From Atopobium sp. UBA6362 (GTDB lineage Bacteria; Actinomycetota; Coriobacteriia; Coriobacteriales; Atopobiaceae), in the NCBI GenBank assembly GCA_002440065.1, contig DJRK01000124.1, positions 1-11,109 of the forward strand: a DNA stretch of 11,109 bases. The letters run 5' to 3'. This document shows, one piece after another, positions 1-6,909 of the stretch. Position 1 is the stretch's first letter; each line of letters starts with the position of its first letter. The notes beneath the pieces were generated by a model. That model was not told where the DNA came from, made no database searches, and was given only the letters and a program-made list of their open reading frames with translations. The translations under genes and the position numbers were made by a program.

Positions 1-434
1 ACTTCATCGCCTTCGTGAACACGGCCAACCCCACGAAGGACGGCGACCAGGACGTCCACGAGCTCTTCCTGGGCAACTTCCTCGCGCAGACGAAGGCCCT
101 CGCCTTTGGCAAGACGGCCGACGAGGTCCGCGCCGAGGGCACGGCCGAGTGGATGGTGCCCGCCCGCGTCTTTGAGGGCAACCGCCCGACCACGTCTATC
201 TTCGGCACCGAGCTCACGCCGCACGCGCTGGGCGAGCTCATCGCGCTCTATGAGCACATCACCTTCGTCGAGGGCACGGTCTGGGGCCTCGATTCCTACG
301 ACCAGTGGGGCGTTGAGCTGGGCAAGCAGCTCGCCAAGCAGATCACGCCGGCCTTCCACGACGACGCCGCCCTGGCCGAGCAGGACGCCAGCACCCAGGC
401 GCTCATTCAGTATTACCGCGCGCACCGCAAGTAG
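1..434 (+). CDS. pgi: Glucose-6-phosphate isomerase, C-terminal part (5' end outside window)
   Basis: This enzyme interconverts glucose 6-phosphate and fructose 6-phosphate in glycolysis and gluconeogenesis, in the cytoplasm. The reading frame is open from the first base, and the first two bases complete a codon that is probably Asp (DFIAF, as in the family's CDFIAP segment). The visible 143 residues include ALAFGK, VFEGNRPT, the LIALYEH helix and, at bases 273-326, a full match to the second family signature: G-T-V-W, then Y-D-Q-W-G-V-E-L-G-K with the active-site lysine. The GTG at base 15 is an internal valine and not the start. The C-terminus ends at the normal place for the family. A strong terminator follows 26 bases later, so this is the last gene of its transcript. 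Identity is secure; only the upstream boundary is unknown. Confidence 0.97.
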   Translation, partial: FIAFVNTANPTKDGDQDVHELFLGNFLAQTKALAFGKTADEVRAEGTAEWMVPARVFEGNRPTTSIFGTELTPHALGELIALYEHITFVEGTVWGLDSYDQWGVELGKQLAKQITPAFHDDAALAEQDASTQALIQYYRAHRK

Positions 435-460
435 GATCGCGCACGACGCTTTGCGCCTTT

Positions 461-493
461 GCCCCGCCGACCCCTGCGCCGGCGGGGCTTTTT
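461..493 (+). terminator. Rho-independent terminator after pgi
   Basis: A perfect 9-bp GC stem (461-469 with 480-488, gccccgccg/cggcggggc) encloses a 10-base loop and is followed directly by five T residues (489-493). It lies 26 bases after the pgi stop codon and isolates that gene from the next one. Confidence 0.88.
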
Positions 494-568
494 GCACGCG
501 TTGGGGCAGAGGGCAATCGACGGACGGCCCGCTGACGGCATGGTCCGGGTGGGGCGCATCGCTCGGCA

Positions 569-574
569 TATAAT
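569..574 (+). promoter_or_regulatory. Candidate -10 box for the YcxB-like gene
   Basis: A perfect TATAAT sits in otherwise GC-rich DNA between the pgi terminator and the next gene. I see no convincing -35 hexamer 16-18 bases upstream, so the promoter call rests on the -10 alone. It would give a leader of roughly 50 bases ahead of the start at 631. Confidence 0.4.
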
Positions 575-630
575 TTCATGAGCGCGCATCTGCGCACACG
601 AGGAAATTCATCCACGGCGAGGGGCCTCAC

Positions 631-1203
631 ATGGCAAAGAAGGGCAACCGCAAGAAGCGCACGACCCCGGCAGCTTCACCGGTCAAGTTCGATGATTCGC
701 GTTACGTCGACGTGCGGTTCTCGGCTACGTACCAGTACAGCGAGCTCGAGCTGTACCAGGCCGCGGCGTACCTGGGCGGCCGTATGGCCAAGACCGCGTC
801 TTATCTTTTCACGACGTTGTGCCTGGTAATCATGGTCGGGGTGATCCTGGTCGATTCTCGCAACCTCGGCCTCGCGCTTGTGCTGCTCTTCGTCTCGATT
901 CTGGGCACGTCGGTCACGTCCAACTGGAAGAAGATGCAGATCGGCTATGCGCGCAACAGCACGCTCGACCCCAGGGGCGTCTCCGAGCGCCGCCACGTGG
1001 TGGTGACGGATTCCGAGGTCTACGTGGCGCGCGAAGACGGGGCGCAGGAGCGCTACCCGCTCGCCGAGCTCAAACGCGTCTACCAGGACGACGAAGGGCT
1101 CGTCGCTTCTTTCGGCAAGCGCCGTTTCGTCTACGTCCCCGCCCACGCCATGAGCGCCGCCCGCTTCCGCGAGCTTGCCGACGCGCTCGCTGCCGCGAAG
1201 TAG
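631..1203 (+). CDS. YcxB-like two-helix membrane protein
   Basis: A 190-residue protein of unknown biochemical role. The N-terminus is basic (MAKKGNRKKR). Two hydrophobic helices follow at about residues 56-73 and 78-95, joined by a tight VDSRN turn. A soluble C-terminal half (about 100-190) contains the VVVTDSEVYV strand pair and ends in a helix, ARFRELADALA. This order (short N-terminal strand region, hairpin of two helices, C-terminal PH-like domain) is that of the YcxB-like family. The start is supported by a gagggg ribosome site at 619-624. It stands alone between a terminator and the next promoter region, so context gives no function. The family assignment comes from architecture and a few motifs, so it is moderately sure; the coding call is firm. 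Confidence 0.75.
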   Translation: MAKKGNRKKRTTPAASPVKFDDSRYVDVRFSATYQYSELELYQAAAYLGGRMAKTASYLFTTLCLVIMVGVILVDSRNLGLALVLLFVSILGTSVTSNWKKMQIGYARNSTLDPRGVSERRHVVVTDSEVYVAREDGAQERYPLAELKRVYQDDEGLVASFGKRRFVYVPAHAMSAARFRELADALAAAK

Positions 1204-1362
1204 AACGGCGCTGTAAACAATCGGTACACCGCGTATGAATCTTCGGAATTTGTACCCCCTCCATCAAAAAGATGTGTAAACTGTCCACTAGTTGTACCGA
1301 GACAGCCTGTCTTGGGTGACTGAATCAGGCTTTAAACGAGAAACCAAGAAGGAGATAAAGCC

Positions 1363-1962
1363 ATGCTCAAGAACAAGCTCGTCGCTCTCGCCACGGCAAT
1401 CGCCGTTATGGCGACCCCTGTCGCTGCCATGGCGGCCGTCAGCCCCAGCACCGTTACTTCCAGCACCACCGCCTCTGCCGCCGCCGCTTCCGTGACTGCC
1501 AGCGTCAGCGCCAACAAGGTTTCCGGCAACGACTGGATCAAGGTCGAGCCCGCCGCCTCCGGCGAGATCGCTTCCAACGTCCCCGAGGCCGATAAGGACA
1601 AGATCGTCGCCTCCTTCGTGATCACCCACCAGGGCACCGAGGCTCCCTACACCTTCTCCTACACCCTGGGCTCCGAGTACGCCGGCGCCACCGTCACCGT
1701 GTACATCCAGCACGACGACGACACGACCGAGGTCGTGACCAAGGTCGCCGACGCCAACGGCACCATCACCTTCACGCAGGACAAGCTCTCCATCCACACC
1801 CTCGTGGCCGAGAAGACCAACGGCTCCGCCGCTGCAACCGACACCTCCGCGCGTTCCCCGCAGACCGGCGTTAACACCGCTGCCGTTGCCGGCATCTCCG
1901 TCGTTGCCGTGGTCGCCGCCGGCGGCGTCGCCGTCACCCTCCGCAAGAAGGTCAACGAGTAG
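1363..1962 (+). CDS. Secreted cell-wall-anchored protein with SPQTG sorting signal
   Basis: A 199-residue exported protein. Residues 1-24 form a signal peptide: a KNK n-region, a hydrophobic core, and a cleavage site after AMA at 22-24. A low-complexity Ser/Thr/Ala stretch follows (27-50). A beta-rich segment (about 80-150) contains SYTLGSEYAGATVTVY and a TITFTQDKLSIHTL motif, a style common in actinobacterial surface proteins. The C-terminus is a complete sorting signal: SPQTG at 165-169, a hydrophobic helix (about 173-192), and an RKK tail. The start is fixed by a strong aaggag site at 1349-1354. The next gene is a class B sortase, so this is its likely substrate. The short mature chain has no visible catalytic domain; a structural or adhesive role is inference. 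The anchor assignment is strong and the ectodomain function unknown. Confidence 0.85.
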   Translation: MLKNKLVALATAIAVMATPVAAMAAVSPSTVTSSTTASAAAASVTASVSANKVSGNDWIKVEPAASGEIASNVPEADKDKIVASFVITHQGTEAPYTFSYTLGSEYAGATVTVYIQHDDDTTEVVTKVADANGTITFTQDKLSIHTLVAEKTNGSAAATDTSARSPQTGVNTAAVAGISVVAVVAAGGVAVTLRKKVNE

Positions 1963-2006
1963 GCTGTTCTTGCCCGTGCGTTAACTTGCAATGATTCCAA
2001 AGAGCA

Positions 2007-2041
2007 GGGAGCGTCCGCCGCGGCGCTCCCGCTTTTGTTTT
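2007..2041 (+). terminator. Terminator between the surface protein and the sortase
   Basis: The stem 2007-2015 pairs with 2022-2030 (gggagcgtc/ggcgctccc, 9 bp with one G-T wobble), has a 6-base loop, and is followed by a T-rich run (gcttttgtttt, to 2041). It lies 44 bases after the surface-protein stop and ends only 16 bases before the sortase start, so the sortase is probably made from read-through or a weak separate promoter. Confidence 0.8.
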
Positions 2042-2043
2042 AC

Positions 2044-2050
2044 GGGAAGG
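2044..2050 (+). promoter_or_regulatory. Ribosome site that decides the sortase start
   Basis: The gggaagg motif ends one base before the first ATG (2052), which is too close, but seven bases before the in-frame ATG at 2058. The second ATG is therefore preferred. Confidence 0.6.
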
Positions 2051-2057
2051 TATGCGA

Positions 2058-2984
2058 ATGGGTTCTCACTTCGCCTCGGAGCCTCACTGGGACGAGGATT
2101 CTCAGGGGGCGGGCGACGCCGGCTCGCGCGTCGCGCCCGAGGAAAATAACGACCTGCCGGACCGCGGGGAGTGGGCGCCGGGCCAGCGCGATTCTGGCGG
2201 AGCCCCTCGAAAAAAGAAGCGCGTCTGGCCGCTCGTCGTCCTGCTGGTGGTGCTTCTCTGCATCGCTGCGGCGGGCGCGGCTTTCCTCGTGTACTACAAC
2301 GCCAAGCAAAACGAGGCGATCAGCTCGATGGATTCCGTCGAGGCCCCGGCCACGCCGGAGGAGTCCGCGGCATCGTCGCAGGGTTCCGACCTCGCGCAGA
2401 ACCCCATCGACTTCGCATCGCTCGCGGCCGAGAACTCCGATATCTTCGCCTGGCTCTACATCCCGGGCTGCAACATAAACACGCCCCTGTTCCAGAGCCC
2501 CACGGACGACCTCTACTACCTGTGGCGCAACAAGGACAAGCAAGAAGACCTCTATGGCTCGCCGTTCATCCAGCTGTGCAACTCCCGCGACCTGCAGGAC
2601 AGCGTGACGGTGGTCTACGGGCATCGCAACGAGGGGGCTTTCGAGCCGCTTCTGCAGTTCCAGGACCAGAGCTTCTTTGATGCAAACAAGGAGTTCTACG
2701 TCTATGTGCCCGGCCACATCTATACCTACACGCTCGTCTCGAGCTATATCTACGACACGCGGCACATCATGAACTCGTTCGACTTCTCCAACCCCGAGGT
2801 GCTGGCGAGCTACTTCGAGTTCGTCCAGAACCCGGACTCGATCTCGAGTTGCGTGAACCCGGACGCGTCCCTGGACGCGGACTCAAAGCTCCTGCAGCTG
2901 TCCACGTGCTCCACGACGCACGGCGAGTCGGACGGCCGCTTCATCGTGAGCGCCGTGCGGACGGCCGACCAGGAGACGTATTAA
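2058..2984 (+). CDS. srtB: Class B sortase
   Basis: A membrane-anchored transpeptidase that cuts a sorting signal at its Thr-Gly bond and joins the protein to the cell wall. The 308 residues run: an acidic, disordered cytoplasmic tail (1-50), a basic RKKKR stop (51-55), one membrane helix (about 57-79), a linker, and the sortase domain (about 115-305). Visible catalytic residues are His189 in VVYGHR, Cys284 in LSTC, and Arg294 in DGRFIVSA. The FASLAAENSDIFAWLYIPG segment and the long insert before the LSTC motif are class B traits. An alternative ATG lies six bases upstream at 2052. The SPQTG protein sits immediately upstream and an LCP gene 29 bases downstream. Known class B sortases of Clostridioides difficile use (S/P)PxTG signals, so SPQTG is a plausible substrate. 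Class and activity are well supported; the substrate pairing is inference. Confidence 0.93.
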   Translation: MGSHFASEPHWDEDSQGAGDAGSRVAPEENNDLPDRGEWAPGQRDSGGAPRKKKRVWPLVVLLVVLLCIAAAGAAFLVYYNAKQNEAISSMDSVEAPATPEESAASSQGSDLAQNPIDFASLAAENSDIFAWLYIPGCNINTPLFQSPTDDLYYLWRNKDKQEDLYGSPFIQLCNSRDLQDSVTVVYGHRNEGAFEPLLQFQDQSFFDANKEFYVYVPGHIYTYTLVSSYIYDTRHIMNSFDFSNPEVLASYFEFVQNPDSISSCVNPDASLDADSKLLQLSTCSTTHGESDGRFIVSAVRTADQETY

Positions 2985-3002
2985 GAAACCCCTCGGCCAA
3001 CG

Positions 3003-3009
3003 AAGGAGG
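3003..3009 (+). promoter_or_regulatory. Ribosome site that decides the LCP start
   Basis: A full aaggagg Shine-Dalgarno sequence ends four bases before GTG 3014. This GTG is preferred over upstream in-frame codons, which would run the gene back into the sortase coding region. Confidence 0.8.
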
Positions 3010-3013
3010 AAAC

Positions 3014-4318
3014 GTGAGCGATTCACCGAGCCGCGGCAGGCACTTTGGCCCTGCCGGCGACCTCGAACCCGACCAAGCCGCCCGAGCACCCGAGCCCTCT
3101 CGGGCAGGGACGGATCCGCAGGCGGCGGGGGCTCCCGAGGCGGAAAGCGTGCCCGTCGCCGCCCCCGATATCACGGTGCCGGCGGCAACCCCGCGCCCCA
3201 CCTCGCCGCAGCCCGTCGACTTCGAAGAGGCGCTCGACGACGGCGCGGAGTGGCCCGAGCTTCCCGAGGTGCACAAGCACCGCGTGGGCAAGGACGGGCA
3301 CCGCACCGACAAAAAGCCGCGTTCGCGCAAGAAGTCCATCGCCCGTCGCGTCCTCATCGTGCTCTGCGTGATCGTCGCCCTTCTCATCGTGGGCGCCGGC
3401 TGCGCCTTCGCATGGTGGCGCCACTCGGTCGAGCAGGGCAAGAAGGCCATGACCGAGCAGGTGGCGCAGCAGGCCCAGACCGAGGACGGCGTCGTCGACT
3501 ACAACGGCCATAAGTACAAGCTGAACGAGAACATCGTGAGCGTGTGCTTCATCGGCTACGACGATTCGGCCGACGGCGACCTCAAGGGCGGCCAGTCCGA
3601 TGCCGTCATGGTGCTCGCCCTGGACACCTCATCGGGCAAGGTGAAGATCATCAGCGTCCCGCGAGACTCCATGGTGACCGTCGACGCCTACAGCGGCGAA
3701 TCGTACGCCGGCCAGGTGACCGAGCAGCTCTGCCTGCAGTACTCCTACGGCGACGGCGCGAACCGAAGCTCCGAGCTCACGACGGCGACCGTCTCGCGTC
3801 TTTTCTACAACCTGCCCATCAGCTACTATTTCACGCTGAACATCCGCGGGGTGGCCGCGCTGAACGATTCCATCGGCGGCGTGACGTTGAACGCGCTCCA
3901 GACGCTCCCCAATTCCGACATCGTCGAGGGTCAGGACATCACCTTGCTCGGCAAGGACGCGCGGACCTACGTCCAGTACCGCGACACTCAGAGCACGGTC
4001 TACACCTCGCTCGAGCGCCAGTCCCGCCAGATCCAGTACGTCAAGGCGTTCGCGGCCAAGGTCCTCCAGATGGCGAAGTCCGATCCGACCAAGCTGCTCG
4101 ACCTCTATAACGAGGCGGGGGACTTCACCTACACGAACCTCGGCATCGACGAGTACAGCTATCTGGTGGACACCATGCTCTCGCACGGCATCTCGTCTTT
4201 CGACGTGACCTCGCTCGAGGGCGAGATGAAGCAAGGGGAGACGTTCGCCGAGTTCTATCTGGACAAGGATGCCCTGCGCCAGGAGGTCATCGACACGTTC
4301 TATACGCAGGTCCAGTAA
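3014..4318 (+). CDS. LytR-CpsA-Psr (LCP) family cell-wall glycopolymer ligase
   Basis: LCP enzymes move undecaprenyl-linked glycopolymers (teichoic-acid-like chains, capsule, arabinogalactan) onto peptidoglycan outside the membrane. The 434-residue product has a long Pro/Ala/Glu-rich cytoplasmic tail (1-100), a basic stretch, one membrane helix (about 111-135), and the extracellular LCP domain (about 172-385). Family motifs visible are GGQSDAVMVLALD (192-204, with the metal/phosphate Asp196), ISVPRDSMV (213-221), YGDGAN (245-250), FTLNIRGVAALNDSIGGV (273-290), and a conserved-type RDTQ...RQSRQ block (323-339). Start is GTG with a near-perfect ribosome site. It lies 29 bases after the sortase and before a strong terminator, so it closes that transcript. 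The roughly 110-residue cytoplasmic tail is longer than usual. Which polymer it handles cannot be told from the window. Confidence 0.93.
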   Translation: MSDSPSRGRHFGPAGDLEPDQAARAPEPSRAGTDPQAAGAPEAESVPVAAPDITVPAATPRPTSPQPVDFEEALDDGAEWPELPEVHKHRVGKDGHRTDKKPRSRKKSIARRVLIVLCVIVALLIVGAGCAFAWWRHSVEQGKKAMTEQVAQQAQTEDGVVDYNGHKYKLNENIVSVCFIGYDDSADGDLKGGQSDAVMVLALDTSSGKVKIISVPRDSMVTVDAYSGESYAGQVTEQLCLQYSYGDGANRSSELTTATVSRLFYNLPISYYFTLNIRGVAALNDSIGGVTLNALQTLPNSDIVEGQDITLLGKDARTYVQYRDTQSTVYTSLERQSRQIQYVKAFAAKVLQMAKSDPTKLLDLYNEAGDFTYTNLGIDEYSYLVDTMLSHGISSFDVTSLEGEMKQGETFAEFYLDKDALRQEVIDTFYTQVQ

Positions 4319-4385
4319 AGGCTCGCGCGTCCCGGCCGGTCTTCTCGCCGCCTTGCGCGCGGCCCCCAAACAATGCGCTAACGAG

Positions 4386-4429
4386 CACGGCCCTTCCGGC
4401 GAAGAATCACGGGAGGGGCCGTGTTTTTT
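4386..4429 (+). terminator. Terminator after the sortase/LCP block
   Basis: The stem 4386-4397 pairs with 4412-4423 (cacggcccttcc/ggaggggccgtg, 12 bp with one wobble) and runs directly into six T residues (4424-4429). It separates the sortase/LCP genes from the Wzz/kinase/phosphatase operon. Confidence 0.9.
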
Positions 4430-4535
4430 GTTGAGGCGGGGGCGAGGTCGGGTTGCTTGAGGCGATGTAGTAGAGTAGGGGGGTGACAAAATGCATGTAC
4501 GGGAGCCATGAAGCGGAAAGGGACCACGGGATCGC

Positions 4536-5201
4536 ATGACACTTCTTGAACTACTTAATCTTTTGAAGAAACGGCTGGGCCTCGTCATCGCCCTGCCGCT
4601 CGTGTTCGCTTTGGCCATGGGCGCTTACAGCTTCCTCTTCATGAAGAACACCTATACGGCGAGCACGAGCATGTACGTGCTCGTCAAGGGCGCGAACGAG
4701 AGCTCGTCCTCCACGCTGTACTCCGACCTTTCCGCCTCGCAGATGGTGACCAACGACGTCGCCACGCTGCTCAACTCGGACCGCGTGACCAACGAGACCG
4801 CGGCCGACCTGGGCCTCTCCGACCTCAAGGGCTACAAGGTGAACGTCACCTCCGAGACGACTTCGCGTGTGGTGAGCCTCTCGGTGACCTCCTCCGACCC
4901 CGAGGGCGCGGCGCGCGTCGCGAACTCGCTGGCCGAGAACGTCTCGTCCATCGCCCAGCAGGTCATGGACGTTCAATCCGTGAACGTCATCGACCAGGCC
5001 CAGACGCCCACGCGCCCGAGCGGTCCCAACCGCACCCTGTATGTGGCCGTGGCCCTTCTCGCCGGCTTCTTTATCGCCGTGGCGCTCGTCGTCCTGGCCG
5101 ACATGCTCAACACCAGGATCAGCGGACAGGAAGAGCTCGAGGAGCTTCTGGGAGTGCCCGTCATCGGCCGCATCCCCGAGATCGCAGGGAGGCGCAACTA
5201 A
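4536..5201 (+). CDS. Wzz/CpsC-type polysaccharide chain-length and tyrosine-kinase modulator
   Basis: In Gram-positive bacteria this membrane protein activates the cytoplasmic tyrosine kinase and sets the length of exported polysaccharide. The 221 residues show a short cytoplasmic N-terminus (LLELLNLLKKR), a first membrane helix (about 14-36), an extracellular loop with NTYTASTSMYVLV and Ser/Asn-rich segments, the Pro-rich TPTRPSGPNR motif (157-166) typical before the second helix, a second helix (about 167-190), and a cytoplasmic tail ending GVPVIGRIPEI that resembles the kinase-activating segment. The stop codon abuts the start of the kinase gene. The ribosome site is poor (cggg at 4527-4530). 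Two mini-ORFs lie just upstream, 4491-4511 and 4508-4549; they overlap by ATGA and the second runs into this gene's start, so initiation may be coupled. Family call is firm. Confidence 0.9.
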   Translation: MTLLELLNLLKKRLGLVIALPLVFALAMGAYSFLFMKNTYTASTSMYVLVKGANESSSSTLYSDLSASQMVTNDVATLLNSDRVTNETAADLGLSDLKGYKVNVTSETTSRVVSLSVTSSDPEGAARVANSLAENVSSIAQQVMDVQSVNVIDQAQTPTRPSGPNRTLYVAVALLAGFFIAVALVVLADMLNTRISGQEELEELLGVPVIGRIPEIAGRRN

Positions 5202-6188
5202 ATGTTTGGCAGCAAGAAGAGCTCTAGGTCCGGCAAGGACAGCCGCGTCTACCTGCAGAACGCGGTGAAGACCCTGGTGGCCAACATCAGGTTCGCCTCC
5301 GTCGACGATCCCGTGCGCACCATCGCCGTGACCTCGTCCGTCCCCAACGAGGGCAAGACGACCGTCTCCGTCGCGCTGGGCCAGGCCCTTGCCGCGAGCG
5401 GCAAGGACGTCCTCGTGGTCGACTGCGACCTGCGCCGCCGCTCGCTCGCAAATGAGCTGGGCGTTCATGCGCAGAACGGCCTCTATGCCGTGCTCGCGGG
5501 GCAGGTGGAGCTGGACGACGCGATCGTGGAGACGAGCACCGAGGGCCTCTATATGCTCGACGTCGAGCCGCACATCCCCAACCCGGTCGACATCCTTGCG
5601 TCCCACCGTTTCCACACCCTGGTGGGCAAGATGCGCCAGGAGTTCGGCTACGTGGTCATCGACACGCCGCCCGTCTCGACCTTCGTAGACGGCGCCGTCA
5701 TCGCGCAGAACACCGATGCGACGCTGCTCGTGGTTCGCGAGGGGTACACCAAGCGCTCCGATATCCTCGCCGCGTACGACCAGCTGCAGAAGGCCGGCGC
5801 GAACGTGATCGGCACGGTGCTCAATTTCTGCGAGAACGAGCGCAGCGAGTACTACTACAACTACTACAACAAGGACGGCAAGAGGGTCCATCGCGACGGC
5901 CGGCCCCACTCCTCCGGCCCCAAGCTGCCCGATGTGCCGCTCTCGCAGCAGTCGCATCAGCCTGCGGGCGCCGTCGTGACCCATGAGGCTCCGGCGCCGA
6001 TGCCCGAGCCCGTGCCCACGCACGAGCCGGCCGCGGCCGCTCCTGCGGCTCCCGCCGCCGAGCCGGCCTCGTCCACCACGTCGGGCCTGCGGCCGCTGCC
6101 CACCATCGAGGAGAGCCCCGCAGACAGCACGATGGCGTTCCTCAAGCAGTCGGGCTACAATCCCAAGCCGTATAACTACGACGAGTAG
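5202..6188 (+). CDS. Bacterial tyrosine kinase (BY-kinase, CpsD/Wze type) with long tail
   Basis: An ATP-dependent autokinase that controls capsule or exopolysaccharide assembly with the Wzz protein encoded just upstream. In its 328 residues I see the P-loop SSVPNEGKTT (45-54), the second Walker motif VLVVDCDLRR (70-79), and Walker B VVIDTPP (151-157), the three BY-kinase hallmarks. A tyrosine cluster EYYYNYYN (216-223) follows the kinase domain, where family members normally end (roughly 230 residues). Here a Pro/Ala-rich linker (about 227-310) leads to a second tyrosine group, Tyr319, Tyr324 and Tyr326, at the very C-terminus. The ribosome site agggagg (5187-5193) lies inside the end of the Wzz gene and the start follows that gene's stop directly. 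The kinase call is firm; the role of the tail is unknown. Confidence 0.94.
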   Translation: MFGSKKSSRSGKDSRVYLQNAVKTLVANIRFASVDDPVRTIAVTSSVPNEGKTTVSVALGQALAASGKDVLVVDCDLRRRSLANELGVHAQNGLYAVLAGQVELDDAIVETSTEGLYMLDVEPHIPNPVDILASHRFHTLVGKMRQEFGYVVIDTPPVSTFVDGAVIAQNTDATLLVVREGYTKRSDILAAYDQLQKAGANVIGTVLNFCENERSEYYYNYYNKDGKRVHRDGRPHSSGPKLPDVPLSQQSHQPAGAVVTHEAPAPMPEPVPTHEPAAAAPAAPAAEPASSTTSGLRPLPTIEESPADSTMAFLKQSGYNPKPYNYDE

Positions 6189-6190
6189 CG

Positions 6191-6856
6191 ATGCGCGACC
6201 TGCACTGCCATATCCTGCCCGGTGTCGACGACGGCGCGAGCGACCTCGATGCGAGCCTTCGCATGCTCGAGGCGGCCCGCGCCGTCGGCGTGACCTCGAT
6301 GGTGTGCACGCCGCACGCCCGGAGCCCCTACTTCGATTACGAGAAGATGGTCGAGGCGTACAGGGTCTTCTCGGCAGCGGCGGCGCAGGCCGCGCCAGAG
6401 GTCCACGTGGCCATGGGCTTTGAGGTCGCGCACAAGAAGCTCATGCAGCTGGGCGTGGAGAAGTGGGCCCCGTACCTGCGCTTTGCCGAGACCCCCGAGT
6501 TCCTGCTCGAGCTGGACACCGGCTGTGCCGCGGCGGATTTCGCCGAGTACGAGCGCACGATCTACACGCTTCAGGGCATGGGCTACACGGTGATCATCGC
6601 CCACCCCGAGCGTTACCGCGCCATACAGAAGGACATCGAGCTCGCGCGCAACCTCGTGCGCATGGGCTGCAAGCTCCAGGCCTCGGCCGATTTCGTCGCA
6701 GGCGGCCGCTTTGGCCGCGAGAAGAAGCCTGCCAAGCGCATGTTCGAGGAGAACCTGTACAGCTACATCGCGAGCGACGCGCACAAGCCCGAGCACTACG
6801 AGCTTCTCGCCCGCGCCCGCCGGGACTACCGCGTCCGCGCGAAACACTTCGCCTAA
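6191..6856 (+). CDS. PHP-type tyrosine-protein phosphatase (CpsB/YwqE family)
   Basis: A metal-dependent phosphatase of the polymerase-and-histidinol-phosphatase fold that removes phosphate from the BY-kinase tyrosine cluster. The 221 residues match the family length (about 240) and carry the full metal-binding set: DLHCHILPGVDDG (3-15, His5 and His7), TPH (40-42, His42), GFE (Glu78), LLELD (Glu107), AHPERY (137-142, His138), and SDAH (195-198, Asp196 and His198). It starts two bases after the kinase stop with no clear ribosome site, so translation is probably coupled. It ends the operon: a palindrome begins two bases after its stop. No priming transferase or glycosyltransferase follows, unlike most capsule loci. 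Confidence 0.94.
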   Translation: MRDLHCHILPGVDDGASDLDASLRMLEAARAVGVTSMVCTPHARSPYFDYEKMVEAYRVFSAAAAQAAPEVHVAMGFEVAHKKLMQLGVEKWAPYLRFAETPEFLLELDTGCAAADFAEYERTIYTLQGMGYTVIIAHPERYRAIQKDIELARNLVRMGCKLQASADFVAGGRFGREKKPAKRMFEENLYSYIASDAHKPEHYELLARARRDYRVRAKHFA

Positions 6857-6857
6857 C

Positions 6858-6909
6858 CGCAGTTTGGGGTCGGACCCTAATTTAATTTGGGGTCCGACCC
6901 CAAATTGCG
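6858..6909 (+). repeat. Long palindrome A (TTTGGGGTCGGACCC family)
   Basis: Bases 6858-6880 pair with 6887-6909, giving a 23-bp stem with two G-T wobbles (6862/6905 and 6878/6889) around a 6-base loop, tttaat. The perfect core is 15 bp (6863-6877 with 6890-6904). It begins right after the phosphatase stop. There is no T-run, so it is not a standard terminator, though such a stem would protect a 3' end or slow polymerase. A related copy lies at 10460-10505. The style resembles REP-like or transposase-associated palindromes, but no transposase is present here. Confidence 0.9.

Noticed and set aside
1304..1331. agcctg/caggct hairpin before the surface-protein gene
   Set aside because: Only six base pairs with a 16-base loop and no T-run; too weak for a terminator or riboswitch call.
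2849..3013. Upstream extension of the LCP gene to 2849
   Set aside because: It would overlap the sortase coding region including its LSTC motif; GTG 3014 has a near-perfect ribosome site.
4551..6023. 490-codon - strand ORF
   Set aside because: Antisense shadow of the Wzz and kinase genes, with Val/His/Arg-rich composition and no motifs.
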